Positions 16,642 to 25,082 of a stretch of DNA of 61,605 nt are shown here, one piece after another. The DNA is taken from the NCBI GenBank assembly GCA_934190785.1, contig CAKPTA010000005.1, forward strand, positions 1 through 61,605, read 5' to 3'. The stretch comes from an uncultured Bacilli bacterium. Lineage in GTDB: Bacteria > Bacillota_I > Bacilli_A > RF39 > UBA660. Position 1 is the first letter of the stretch, and each line of letters starts with the position of its first letter. The translations under genes were made by a program, and so were the position numbers. The notes beneath the pieces are model-generated. The model worked only from the letters and a program-made list of their open reading frames with translations. It had not been told where the DNA came from and searched no databases.

Positions 16642-16666
16642 GGTACTTAACTTTGGAGATGATTTT

Positions 16667-17251
16667 GTGTTAAATATGATTAATTTACAAACAAACAATT
16701 TAGTTGATATATACCAATCAAATTTTATATATTCTGATGCATATTTATATGTTAGGGACATACTTTCAAAAGTTAATGTTGGTATTGAATCCATAGATAC
16801 ATCGCCAATATTAAAAATGACTTTAAATCATGAATTTGAAGGTTGGTGTTATCAAATATCATCATTGATATCTATTTTATTTAATGATAATGATAAAGTA
16901 TGTAGAGGTTATATTAATTTAAATAACGAGAATTATGAACACAGTTGGATAGAATTTTTATATATGAATAAATTGTATGTATTAGATTTAGCGCTTACAA
17001 TGTTATTAGACGCTAAAAAGTATAGAAAAAAGTTTAATGCAAATGTTGATGTCGTTTTTGCTTCGAAAGCTATTAAAAATTATTTAGAATCAAATTCAGA
17101 TATTGATAAATTTTTAATAAATGTATTTTATAATAATGATAAAATGTGTCCAATTTTTAGAACTAATGCAACAGTATCAGGAATAGTTGAAAATAATAAA
17201 ATTAAGCATATGGATTTATATTTATATAATAATTATCATTTTTATAATTAA
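16667..17251 (+). CDS. transglutaminase/papain-fold-like protein, unassigned
   Basis: About 194 aa. GTG 16667 is 8 nt after GGAG (16655-16658); an upstream ATG at 16640 overlaps the -10 and is not used. Possible Cys-His-Asp triad: FEGWCYQIS, then YEHSWIEFLY, then YVLDLAL. The spacing and the H-x-W-x-E pattern recall transglutaminase-like domains. No signal peptide. Single-gene unit followed by tRNA-Ala. The fold call is an inference from three short motifs. Confidence 0.5.
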   Translation: MLNMINLQTNNLVDIYQSNFIYSDAYLYVRDILSKVNVGIESIDTSPILKMTLNHEFEGWCYQISSLISILFNDNDKVCRGYINLNNENYEHSWIEFLYMNKLYVLDLALTMLLDAKKYRKKFNANVDVVFASKAIKNYLESNSDIDKFLINVFYNNDKMCPIFRTNATVSGIVENNKIKHMDLYLYNNYHFYN

Positions 17252-17267
17252 AAATGATATAATTGTA

Positions 17268-17297
17268 TTGACAGTATAAATCTTTATATGTTATAAT
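17268..17297 (+). promoter_or_regulatory. tRNA-Ala promoter
   Basis: TTGACA (17268-17273), an 18-bp spacer and an extended TGtTATAAT (hexamer 17292-17297). Confidence 0.75.
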
Positions 17298-17310
17298 TTA
17301 TCTGTTGTCT

Positions 17311-17387
17311 GGGGGATTAGCTCAGTTGGCTAGAGCGCCACGTTTGCACCGTGGAGGTCAAGGGTTCGAATCCCTTATCCTCCACCA
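17311..17387 (+). tRNA. tRNA-Ala (UGC)
   Basis: The acceptor GGGGGAT pairs with ATCCTCC (one G-U). The anticodon stem CCACG/CGTGG holds the loop TTTGCAC with anticodon TGC. The T arm is AAGGG-TTCGAAT-CCCTT. CCA is encoded at 17385-17387. Confidence 0.97.
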
Positions 17388-17398
17388 GATTGATATTT

Positions 17399-17426
17399 AA
17401 CTCAAACTATATGTTTGAGTTTTTTA
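17399..17426 (+). terminator. terminator of tRNA-Ala
   Basis: 9-bp stem AACTCAAAC/GTTTGAGTT (17399-17407, 17413-17421) followed by T-rich sequence. Confidence 0.85.
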
Positions 17427-17508
17427 TTGTCTTTTAATAGTAAATAATTAAATATTTATAGTACTAGCAAATTTTATTTATATGCATAGATTATTTTAGG
17501 GTGATAGT

Positions 17509-18594
17509 GTGGGTAAATATAAAGTATGTGTATATGCAATTTGTAAGAATGAACAAAATTTTATTAATCGTTGGGTTGATTCAATGAGTGAGGCTGATGA
17601 AATATATGTTCTTGATACAGGTTCAAAAGATAAGTCTGTAAAAATGTTAAAAAAAAGAGGTGTTCATGTAAAAGTTAAAAATATTAAACCATGGAGGTTT
17701 GATGTAGCACGAAATTTATCTTTAGACATGGTTCCAAAAGATACAGATATATGTGTTTGTACAGATTTAGATGAAGTTTTTGAAAAAGGATGGAGAGATA
17801 ATTTAGAAAAAATATGGATTAATGGATTAACAAGACTTCATTATAATTATATATGGAGTTTTAATGAACATAATGAACCAGCTGTTAATTTTTATACTGA
17901 TAAAATTCATATACGAAGTGGCTATAAATGGGATCATCCTGTACATGAGATTTTAGTCTATGATCTAGATGAAGTTATTTTTACAACTGATGAAATAACG
18001 TTAAAACATTATCCTGATAAATCTAAATCGCGTAGCCAATATTTAGAACTTTTAGAACTCTCTGTAAAGGAATCGCCTTTGGATGATCGAGGTATGCATT
18101 ATCTTGGAAGAGAGTATATGTATTATCATAGATGGAATGATTGTATTGATACATTAATTAAACATTTAAATCTAAAAAGTGCTACATGGAAAGATGAAAG
18201 AGCTGCTTCAATGCGATTTATAGCACGTTCATATCAGGCTCTTAATAGATATGATGAAGCCATAATGTGGCTTGATAAAGCAATATTAGAGGCTCCATAC
18301 CTTAGAGATGGTTATATAGAAAAAGCGTTACTTGAATACAATTACGAAAAGTGGGATTCTGTTATAGAATGTTGTCTTAAAGCCCTTGAAATAAAGAATC
18401 ATGAAAAGAGTTATATTAATGAACCTTTTAGTTTTGATTACACGGTATATGATTTACTTTCACTTGCTTATTATTATACTGGTTATATAGATAAATCTTT
18501 GGAATGTGTTAAAAAGGCATTATCAATGGATCCTAAAAATGTACATCTTTTAAATAATAAGAAAATTATAGAAGAACAAAAAAATAACCATTAG
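17509..18594 (+). CDS. GT2-family glycosyltransferase with C-terminal TPR repeats
   Basis: A 361-aa protein. The N-terminal GT-A fold opens VCVYAICKNEQNFINRWVDSM and is followed by IYVLDTGSKDKS and the acidic motif CTDLDEVFEKGW (DxD-like). From about residue 195 come helical repeats with TPR spacing (ERAASMRFIARSYQALNRYDEAIMWLDKAI quoted in part: RSYQALNRYDEAIMWLDKAI; YDLLSLAYYYTGYIDKSLE). The layout matches SunS-like transferases that modify peptides or surface polymers. The start is GTG 17509. No partner substrate gene is next to it. Confidence 0.82.
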   Translation: MGKYKVCVYAICKNEQNFINRWVDSMSEADEIYVLDTGSKDKSVKMLKKRGVHVKVKNIKPWRFDVARNLSLDMVPKDTDICVCTDLDEVFEKGWRDNLEKIWINGLTRLHYNYIWSFNEHNEPAVNFYTDKIHIRSGYKWDHPVHEILVYDLDEVIFTTDEITLKHYPDKSKSRSQYLELLELSVKESPLDDRGMHYLGREYMYYHRWNDCIDTLIKHLNLKSATWKDERAASMRFIARSYQALNRYDEAIMWLDKAILEAPYLRDGYIEKALLEYNYEKWDSVIECCLKALEIKNHEKSYINEPFSFDYTVYDLLSLAYYYTGYIDKSLECVKKALSMDPKNVHLLNNKKIIEEQKNNH

Positions 18595-18606
18595 GTTATT
18601 TTTTCA
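18579..18606. terminator. bidirectional terminator
   Basis: AAAAATAACC/GGTTATTTTT (18580-18589, 18594-18603) with a 4-nt loop. It overlaps both convergent stop codons. Confidence 0.85.
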
Positions 18607-19495
18607 TGATGCGATAGAAATTAATAGAAGGTTTATTAAATAATCTGAATTTATATTTTGTTGTACCTAGACCAGTAGATATATATATATTACTATTATT
18701 TATTTTATAATAATCTTTATGATACTTTAATGCTCCATTAGGAGATTTAATACTACCAATGAATGGTATCCTAATTTGTCCACCAAGACTATGTCCCGCA
18801 AGAATTAAATCAAAGTCGACATCATTTATATAATCAATATAGTCTGGTTCATGTAATAATAGTATTTTATATGTTGCATTTCTTTCATCTTCATTTAGAT
18901 TGTTCAATAAATCTTTAGTAGTTTGTAATTTTTTATTTATGTCGTTATCGTATATATTAGAATCAACACCACTTAGTAATAGATAGTTGTTTTTATTTTT
19001 ATATATTTTAGTATAAGTATTATTAAGATTAATAAAACCACTATTTTCTATGATTGAATCCCATTCATTAAAGTTATAATCTTGATCTCCTTTGATAGCA
19101 TATTTTCCAATTGTTGTTTTAATATTAGACAGTTGTTTTACGATTATATCATATGAATCATTAATATTTGTTTCAGTATCAAGTAAATCTCCAGTTAAAA
19201 CAACTATATCTGGTTTTAGGGTATTAATTTTATCAACAATATTTTTTAAGCTTTTTTCATCTATAGTTGTTCCATAATGAATATCACTTAAATGAACAAT
19301 TTTTAAGCCGTGAAAATTATTGGTTATTTTTTCACTTGTTACTTTATATTCTTTGATATTTAAACCGCTTGTTTCAACGTATCTGCTATACAAAAGTAAA
19401 CTACAAGCTAAAAGTATTAAAATTGTTATAGATATAATAATTGTTTTAGCCTTACTTTTTTCCTTTGTGTCTTTACTTATATCATTGGTACTCAT
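18596..19495 (-). CDS. membrane-anchored metallophosphoesterase, YkuE-like
   Basis: 299 aa. A TM helix (residues about 17-40) is followed by a calcineurin-like phosphoesterase domain: IVHLSDIHYG (D-x-H), VVLTGDLLD (GD), the usual GNxD/E position reading KGDQDYN (Asn replaced by Asp), LLLHEPDY (H) and LILAGHSLGGQ (GHxH-like with Ser in place of the second His). Members act on UDP-diacylglucosamine-like lipids or other phosphoesters. The changed metal ligands leave activity uncertain. Confidence 0.82.
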   Translation of the reverse strand: MSTNDISKDTKEKSKAKTIIISITILILLACSLLLYSRYVETSGLNIKEYKVTSEKITNNFHGLKIVHLSDIHYGTTIDEKSLKNIVDKINTLKPDIVVLTGDLLDTETNINDSYDIIVKQLSNIKTTIGKYAIKGDQDYNFNEWDSIIENSGFINLNNTYTKIYKNKNNYLLLSGVDSNIYDNDINKKLQTTKDLLNNLNEDERNATYKILLLHEPDYIDYINDVDFDLILAGHSLGGQIRIPFIGSIKSPNGALKYHKDYYKINNSNIYISTGLGTTKYKFRLFNKPSINFYRIMKK

Positions 19496-19546
19496 ATTAT
19501 CACCAATATTATTCTATCATATTTAAAAAAAAAAGACGACAGTCTT

Positions 19547-20263
19547 TTATCCAAATATTAGCATAAAGAATTGTAGCGCAATTAAAATTCCATTATGCAT
19601 AAAGTGAAATCCCATTGAAACTAAAATATTATCTGTTTTATATAGCATATATGCGAATATAATTCCTGGAGCTGAATAAGGGATTATATATAAAATATCA
19701 TACCAAGCATTTATATTTCCAATAACATGAAGTGAACCAAATAATAATCCTGATATAGCAATAAATAAGTATTTATTTGGAATAATATTACGAATAGCCT
19801 TTCTAAAAATAAGTTCCTCCACGATAGGAGCATATATTACAGATGCAAAATATATGTATAGTGGACTAATATCGAAAAGGTTGTTAATAGCTTCTTGGTT
19901 ACCTGCTATTTTACCACCTGATATTATTGAGATAATTAAATTTGATATCATCATTATAAATAAACCAATTATCCAGTATCTAAGGCATTTTGAAAAGTAT
20001 TTTTTATGGTTAATTTTGATATCTTGAATATCTTTTTTTAGTGTTTTATAGAAAAGTAATATAATTAATGACATTGTTAAAATATCAAAAATAGTGGAAT
20101 AAATAATTTTAATATTAATTGATAATGCGTCTGTGTTTATATTTAGTATTTCAAAGAATATACCTTCTAATTGTGGTAGTATAAAATAAATAGAAAAAGC
20201 TAAAATACTTATTAATAAATTTTTTAAATAATTTTGTATTTTTTCAACAGTTGTTTTTGTCAT
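19547..20263 (-). CDS. CPBP intramembrane metalloprotease
   Basis: About 238 aa with seven to eight hydrophobic helices. The motifs of the CPBP (Abi/CAAX protease) family are present: EELIFRKAI, FGSLHV (F-x-x-x-H) and HFMHNGI. ATG 20263 follows AGGAGATGATTGC; the longer reading begins within the promoter. Possible roles are bacteriocin immunity or membrane-protein processing; the substrate is unknown. Confidence 0.85.
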   Translation of the reverse strand: MTKTTVEKIQNYLKNLLISILAFSIYFILPQLEGIFFEILNINTDALSINIKIIYSTIFDILTMSLIILLFYKTLKKDIQDIKINHKKYFSKCLRYWIIGLFIMMISNLIISIISGGKIAGNQEAINNLFDISPLYIYFASVIYAPIVEELIFRKAIRNIIPNKYLFIAISGLLFGSLHVIGNINAWYDILYIIPYSAPGIIFAYMLYKTDNILVSMGFHFMHNGILIALQFFMLIFG

Positions 20264-20281
20264 GCAATCATCTCCTACTTT

Positions 20282-20290
20282 ATTATAGCA
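20282..20290 (-). promoter_or_regulatory. extended -10 promoter of the CPBP protease gene
   Basis: TGcTATAAT on the minus strand; the -35 is weak. Confidence 0.5.
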
Positions 20291-20357
20291 TAACATTTAA
20301 AATTTATATGTTAATTTAAATAAAATTAGAAAAATTGTATTATTTTTATAATTTTTA

Positions 20358-20407
20358 TGATATACTAGTAAAAGATTAAGCAGGAAGAGTGGGCAACCCC
20401 ACTCTTT
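20358..20407 (+). promoter_or_regulatory. rimP promoter and leader hairpin
   Basis: An extended -10 TGaTATACT (hexamer 20361-20366) is followed by a 9-bp hairpin AAGAGTGGG-CAAC-CCCACTCTT (20385-20406) in the short 5' UTR. There is no long T-run, so it is a stabilising or regulatory hairpin rather than a terminator. Confidence 0.55.
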
Positions 20408-20428
20408 CATGTAATGTGGAGGTATTTA

Positions 20429-20692
20429 ATGGAGTTAGAAAAGAAAGTTTTTAATATGATTCATTCAGCAATTGAAGAAGCTGGTTATACTTTGTCTAGT
20501 GTGAATTACGAAAAAGAAGGTAGTTTATATTTTCTTAGAGTAGTCATTGATTCAAAAGATGGAATTAGTGTTGAAGACTGTGTAACAGTTAGTAAACTTA
20601 TTAATCCTATTTTAGATGAAGAAGATCCAATTGAGGATAATTATATTTTAGATGTTTGTTCAAAAGAGGAAGGTTGTGAAGCAAATGGATAA
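20429..20692 (+). CDS. rimP: ribosome maturation factor RimP, short form
   Basis: 87 aa from ATG 20429 (GGAGG at 20418-20422). The N-terminal RimP domain is recognisable: LYFLRVVIDSKDGISVEDCVTVSKLINPILDEED, quoted here as FLRVVIDSKDGISVEDC and VSKLINPILDEED, then NYILDVCSK. Family proteins are about 150 aa and continue at this point with SSPG(L/I)xRPL and a C-terminal SH3-like domain. Here the gene stops with EEGCEANG and overlaps nusA by 8 bp, so the C-terminal domain is absent. RimP assists 30S maturation. Confidence 0.85.
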   Translation: MELEKKVFNMIHSAIEEAGYTLSSVNYEKEGSLYFLRVVIDSKDGISVEDCVTVSKLINPILDEEDPIEDNYILDVCSKEEGCEANG

Positions 20693-21839
20693 TAAAGAAT
20701 TTAAAAAAGCTCTAGAAGTTTTAGTAAAAGAAAAAGGCATTGATGAGGATGTTATTTATAGTGCTATGGAATTAGCGCTTACTTCAGCATATAAAAAGAA
20801 TTATAATTCTCTATCAAATGTACGTGTTGATATTGATCGTGAAACTGGCGATATTAAAGTATTTTCATATAAAACAGTTGTTGATCGTTCTATTGAAGAT
20901 AAATATAAGAAATTTTCTGATATAGATTTCGATGATATTGATGAGGAAGCAGAAGATGGTGGAGAAGTTCTTCCATTTGTTTATGATCCTAAAATTCATT
21001 TAACTTTAGAAGAGGCTAGAAAAATAGTTCCAGATATTAATATTGGAGATACAATTGAAGAAGAAGTAACTCCACATGATTTTGGACGTGTTGCTGCTGC
21101 AACTGCAAAACAAGTATTAGTACAAAAAATAAGAGAAGCTGAAAGAAATGTTATTATTGACGAATTCAGTGATAAACAAGATGAAATGGTTGTTGGAACT
21201 GTTGAGATGGAAGATGTTAGAAACTATTATATTGATCTTGGAAAAACACAGGGTATTTTACCAAAAACAGAAATTATTCCAGGAGAAGTAATTAAAATGG
21301 GATCATCAATTAAGGTTTATATTACAAAAGTTGATAATAATTCTAAAGGACCAATCATATTACTTTCAAGAAGTCATTATGGATTTGTAAAACGTTTATT
21401 TGAGCTAGAAATTCCTGAAATAAATGAAGGAATTATCTTAGTATATAGCGTAGCACGTGAAGCTGCTAATCGTACAAAGATAGCTGTTTATTCTGAAAAT
21501 GAGAGAGTAGATGCTGTTGGAGCATGTATTGGAGAAAAAGGTTCACGAATTAATCGTATTATTGATGAATTAAATGGTGAGAAAATTGATATTATAGAGT
21601 ATAGTAAAGATCCTGCAACATTTATTGCTAACGCATTAAGTCCAGCTAAGAATTTACATGTATTTGTAACTGATGAGAAGAAGAAGGAGGCAATGGTTGT
21701 TGTTGACGATGAAAATTTATCTCTTGCCATTGGTAAAAAGGGACTTAATGTTCGTTTAGCTGCTCGTCTTACTCATTATAAGTTAGATATAAAAACTTAT
21801 GAGCAAGCTAGAGAAGAAGGTATCAATATTATTGGATAG
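20685..21839 (+). CDS. nusA: transcription elongation factor NusA
   Basis: 384 aa from ATG 20685, typical of the short Bacillota NusA (no C-terminal acidic repeats). The N-terminal domain (EFKKALEVLVKEKGID) is followed by the S1 domain (VGTVEMEDVRNYYIDLGKTQGILP) and KH1/KH2 (GACIGEKGSRINRIIDELNGEKIDI and AIGKKGLNVRLAARL; both quoted in part). It controls pausing, termination and antitermination. It starts inside the end of rimP and is followed by rnpM. Confidence 0.96.
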   Translation: MDNKEFKKALEVLVKEKGIDEDVIYSAMELALTSAYKKNYNSLSNVRVDIDRETGDIKVFSYKTVVDRSIEDKYKKFSDIDFDDIDEEAEDGGEVLPFVYDPKIHLTLEEARKIVPDINIGDTIEEEVTPHDFGRVAAATAKQVLVQKIREAERNVIIDEFSDKQDEMVVGTVEMEDVRNYYIDLGKTQGILPKTEIIPGEVIKMGSSIKVYITKVDNNSKGPIILLSRSHYGFVKRLFELEIPEINEGIILVYSVAREAANRTKIAVYSENERVDAVGACIGEKGSRINRIIDELNGEKIDIIEYSKDPATFIANALSPAKNLHVFVTDEKKKEAMVVVDDENLSLAIGKKGLNVRLAARLTHYKLDIKTYEQAREEGINIIG

Positions 21840-21850
21840 GAAGTGACAAT

Positions 21851-22108
21851 ATGAAAATAAAGAAAATTCCTATGAGAACTTGTGTTGTAACTAAAGAGAA
21901 GTTACCTAAACAAGAACTTATACGCGTTGTTAGAACTCCTGAAGGAACGGTTGTAATAGATAAAACTGGTAAATGTAATGGAAGAGGAGCTTATTTAAAA
22001 TGTGATAAGGAAGTTTTTGCTAAAGCTAAAAAAAGCAAAATTTTAAATCGTATTTTAGAGGTTGAAATTCCAGATTCTGTTTTTGATGATTTAGATAAAT
22101 TAATATAA
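21851..22108 (+). CDS. rnpM: YlxR/RnpM family RNA-binding protein
   Basis: 85 aa. PMRTCVVTKEKLPKQELIRVVR and GKCNGRGAYLKCD are the two diagnostic motifs. In B. subtilis this protein (RnpM) binds RNase P RNA and modulates its activity. It sits between nusA and infB as in other Bacillota; the usual ylxQ (L7Ae-like) neighbour is missing here. Confidence 0.92.
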   Translation: MKIKKIPMRTCVVTKEKLPKQELIRVVRTPEGTVVIDKTGKCNGRGAYLKCDKEVFAKAKKSKILNRILEVEIPDSVFDDLDKLI

Positions 22109-22127
22109 AAAAGAGAGGTGATTTAAT

Positions 22128-24224
22128 ATGATGTCTGTTGAAGAATATGCATTAGATGTTAATAAGTCAATTGGTGATATTTTAATCAAGTGTAAGGAAC
22201 TTGGAATAATGGCTGATGATAAAGATTATATGTTGAATGAAGAGGAAATTACAGAACTTGATAGTGTTGTTGATGAAATTCTTGATGATGAAGAAATTGA
22301 TGAATTAGCTCTAGAAGCAGCCGCAAGTGAGAATATAGATATAGATAACACTGTAAAAAAACAAAAACTTAATAAGAAAAATAATCAAATAAAAACTAAT
22401 AAAAAAGATTTAGCATCGAAGAAAAAAGAAATGTATAAAAATAAGGAAAAGTTAATTTCTAATGCTCCTGTTTTAGATGATAATGTTGTTTTATATACTG
22501 AAAATATGACAGTTGGAGCTTTAGCAAATGAGCTTGGTGTATCTGGAGCAGAAGTTGTAAAAAAATTATTTATGCTTGGAGTAATGGCTAATGTAAATAA
22601 TAGTATTAGTTTTGAAAATGCTGAAATAATTGTAATGGATTATCAAAAGAGTTTAAAAAGAGAAGAAACAGCTGATGTTACTAATTTTGAGGAATTTGAA
22701 GTTCATGATAAAGAAGAAGATTTAATTGAAAGGCCTGCTGTTGTAACAATAATGGGGCATGTTGACCATGGAAAAACAACACTTCTTGATACAATTAGAA
22801 AAACTGATGTTGCACAATTAGAAGCTGGTGGAATAACACAGGCTATAAGTGCTTATCAAATTGTATATAAAAATAAACCAATTACTTTTATTGATACTCC
22901 AGGACATGCAGCATTTACAGAAATGCGTGCTAGGGGTGCTAGTATTACTGATATTGTTATTATTATTGTTGCAGCTGATGATGGTGTAATGCCACAAACA
23001 AGGGAAGCTATTGATCACGCTAAAGCAGCAGGTGTTCCGATAATGGTTGCTATCAATAAAATTGATAAACCAGGTGCTAATGTAGAACGTGTTATGACTG
23101 AGCTTACTGAATGTGGACTTACACCAGAAGCTTGGGGTGGAGATACTCTTTATAATGAAATATCAGCAAAAGAAGCTATTGGAATAGATGAGTTGTTAGA
23201 AAATATTTTACTTGTAGCAGAAATGCAAGAATATAAAGCAAATCCAAATCGTTATGCAATGGGAACAGTTATTGAATCTAGACTTGATAAACATGTTGGA
23301 CCAATTGTTACAATTCTTATTCAAAATGGAACTTTACGTTTAGGGGATCCTATTGTAGTTGGAACGACTTATGGTAAAGTTAGAACTTTAAGAAATGATA
23401 AGGGTGAGGAGATTATGGAAGCTTACCCTTCAATGCCAGTTGAAATTACAGGACTTAATGAGACTCCTATTGCTGGAGATAAATTTATGGCTTTTGAATC
23501 AGAAAAACAAGCTCGTAGTATTGGAGAACAAAGAAAGATAGCTAGTAAATTAAAAGATAATCAAGCATCTACTTCGGTTTCACTAGATGATTTGTTTTCT
23601 AAAATTGAGAGTGGTTTAAAAGAAATTAATATTATTGTAAAAGCTGATGTTAATGGTTCTAGTGAAGCTGTTAAAAACTCATTAGAGAAAATAGAAGTAG
23701 AAGATGTTCGTGTTAAAGTTGTACGTAGTAGTGTTGGCGCTATTACAGAAAGTGATATTGTTTTAGCTAAAGCAACAAATGCAATTATAGTTGGATTTAA
23801 TATTAGACCAACTAATAGTATTAGAGATTATGCCAAAGAACAAGGCGTTGAAATTCGTCTTTATGATATAATTTATAAATTAGTTGAAGATGTAGAAGCC
23901 GCTATGAAGGGAATGCTTGATCCAGTATATGAAGAACAAATTATTGGAAGCGCAGAAGTTAGACAATTATTTAAATTTTCTAAAGTTGGTATAATTGCTG
24001 GTTCTTATGTTGTAGATGGTGTAATTAAAAGAGATGCTAAAGCTAGAATTATTCGTGATAGTGTTGTAATTTATGATGGTAATATTAATTCTATTCAAAG
24101 AGAAAAAGATGCTGTTCGTGAAGTAAAGAAAGGTCTTGAATGTGGAATTACAGTTGAAAACTTTAGTGATATTAAAGTTGGAGATGTAATTGAAGCATAT
24201 GAGATGGTTGAAACAAAAAGATAA
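22128..24224 (+). CDS. infB: translation initiation factor IF-2
   Basis: 698 aa. A short N-terminal region is rich in Lys and acid residues, then the G domain with GHVDHGKTTLL (G1), FIDTPGHAAF (G3) and AINKIDKPGA (G4), domains II and III, and the C-terminal fMet-tRNA-binding domain (GVIKRDAKARIIRD, IKVGDVIEAYE). GAGAGGTGATTT precedes the tandem ATG at 22128/22131. It is the last gene of the rimP operon before a terminator. Confidence 0.97.
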   Translation: MMSVEEYALDVNKSIGDILIKCKELGIMADDKDYMLNEEEITELDSVVDEILDDEEIDELALEAAASENIDIDNTVKKQKLNKKNNQIKTNKKDLASKKKEMYKNKEKLISNAPVLDDNVVLYTENMTVGALANELGVSGAEVVKKLFMLGVMANVNNSISFENAEIIVMDYQKSLKREETADVTNFEEFEVHDKEEDLIERPAVVTIMGHVDHGKTTLLDTIRKTDVAQLEAGGITQAISAYQIVYKNKPITFIDTPGHAAFTEMRARGASITDIVIIIVAADDGVMPQTREAIDHAKAAGVPIMVAINKIDKPGANVERVMTELTECGLTPEAWGGDTLYNEISAKEAIGIDELLENILLVAEMQEYKANPNRYAMGTVIESRLDKHVGPIVTILIQNGTLRLGDPIVVGTTYGKVRTLRNDKGEEIMEAYPSMPVEITGLNETPIAGDKFMAFESEKQARSIGEQRKIASKLKDNQASTSVSLDDLFSKIESGLKEINIIVKADVNGSSEAVKNSLEKIEVEDVRVKVVRSSVGAITESDIVLAKATNAIIVGFNIRPTNSIRDYAKEQGVEIRLYDIIYKLVEDVEAAMKGMLDPVYEEQIIGSAEVRQLFKFSKVGIIAGSYVVDGVIKRDAKARIIRDSVVIYDGNINSIQREKDAVREVKKGLECGITVENFSDIKVGDVIEAYEMVETKR

Positions 24225-24250
24225 AGTGAATGTTGGTTGTTCACTTTTTT
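24223..24250 (+). terminator. terminator after infB
   Basis: 8-bp stem AAAGTGAA/TTCACTTT (24223-24230, 24240-24247) plus T-run. Confidence 0.85.
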
Positions 24251-24265
24251 CTGTATGATAATGTG

Positions 24266-24294
24266 TTGTAAAAAGTAAACTAGTATTATATAAT
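24266..24294 (+). promoter_or_regulatory. rbfA promoter
   Basis: TTGTAA (24266-24271), a 17-bp spacer and TATAAT (24289-24294). Confidence 0.6.
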
Positions 24295-24314
24295 ATAAAT
24301 GATGAGGTGATAAT

Positions 24315-24659
24315 ATGGGTTTTAAGATAGATCGAATTGCAAGTTCTTTTGTAAAAGAAATTAGTTATATTTTGGCTAATGAAGTTAGAGATCAAGATAT
24401 ACGTTTTGTAACTGTTACAGATTGTCATGTTACAAATGATCTTAGTTTTGCAAAAGTATATGTAACTGTCTTAGATGAACAAAAACGTGATGTTACGTTA
24501 AAAGCATTAAATGATGCAGCATCTTATATTAGAAGATTACTTGCAGATAGAGTTGATATACGTCATATTCCTGAGCTTACATTTGTGTATGATGAGTCAA
24601 TTGAATATGGACAGAAAATAGAAGAAATAATAGAGGATATTCATAATAATGAAGATTAA
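24315..24659 (+). CDS. rbfA: ribosome-binding factor A
   Basis: 114 aa, cold-shock KH-like 30S maturation factor. RIASSFVKEISYILANEVRD at the N-terminus, SFAKVYVTVLD in the middle and RHIPELTFVYDESIEYGQKIEE at the C-terminus (both longer motifs quoted in part: IPELTFVYDESIEYGQKI) are diagnostic. It has its own promoter, separate from infB; ylxP, often next to it, is absent. Confidence 0.95.
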   Translation: MGFKIDRIASSFVKEISYILANEVRDQDIRFVTVTDCHVTNDLSFAKVYVTVLDEQKRDVTLKALNDAASYIRRLLADRVDIRHIPELTFVYDESIEYGQKIEEIIEDIHNNED

Positions 24660-24816
24660 TATTACATATATGATTCCTAGTGTAGAAGGCGTGTATGCAG
24701 TAAGTAAAAAGAAAAAACTAGATGCAAAATCAGATGAAAAAAAGGATAATTCGAAGAAAAAAAATAATTTTGATAGTATTTTTGAATCTGAAAAGCAAAA
24801 AAATTTTAAAAAGTAA
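24649..24816 (+). CDS. 55-aa lysine-rich ORF overlapping the rbfA end
   Basis: ATG 24649 lies 12 nt after GAGG (24633-24636) and overlaps the rbfA stop by 11 bp. The peptide starts MKINITYMIPSVEGVYAVSK and then becomes Lys/Asp-rich with a basic end. Not recognised and of low complexity, but the overlap and the ribosome binding site support translation. Confidence 0.45.
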   Translation: MKINITYMIPSVEGVYAVSKKKKLDAKSDEKKDNSKKKNNFDSIFESEKQKNFKK

Positions 24817-24819
24817 CTT

Positions 24820-24890
24820 GCTTTGTTATAATTGATAGGTTATAATAAAAATATATTTGTTAACTTATAAAAAGATTTTAATATAATTAA
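24820..24890 (+). promoter_or_regulatory. promoter region of the T-box leader
   Basis: Several -10-like elements (TGtTATAAT near 24824-24832, TATAAT at 24882-24887) precede the leader. Which one is used cannot be decided. Confidence 0.4.
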
Positions 24891-24892
24891 AT

Positions 24893-25056
24893 GGAAATAA
24901 GAGAGATAATGGCGGTGTAAATTATCCTGAGTTTAATTATTAGTTACACTTTTTTAGTTAAATCGTTATTCGCGTTAAGAATTAAAGAGCATAAGTCATT
25001 ATGAAATAAGGTGGTACCACGGGAAAACTCGTCCTTATATTTGTAGTGACTTTTTG
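24893..25056 (+). promoter_or_regulatory. T-box riboswitch controlling deoC-tyrS
   Basis: The conserved T-box core AAGGTGGTACCACG is at 25008-25021. A terminator can form from AAGTCA (24993-24998) with TGACTT (25047-25052) and ATAAGG (25006-25011) with CCTTAT (25033-25038), followed by TTTTT. The core would then be sequestered, so uncharged tRNA should favour the antiterminator. Stem I begins near AGAGAG (24899). The downstream tyrS predicts tRNA-Tyr as ligand; a TAC at 24945-24947 is a candidate specifier but could also pair with GTGTAA (24915-24920), so the specifier is not settled. Confidence 0.88.
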
Positions 25057-25082
25057 TATTATCAAATAAAGGAGATGTTATT

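Noticed and set aside
22818..23018. Minus-strand ORFs over infB and the one at 23967-24428
   Set aside because: Low-complexity (Asn/Ser/Thr/Ile-rich) antisense readings of a conserved gene.
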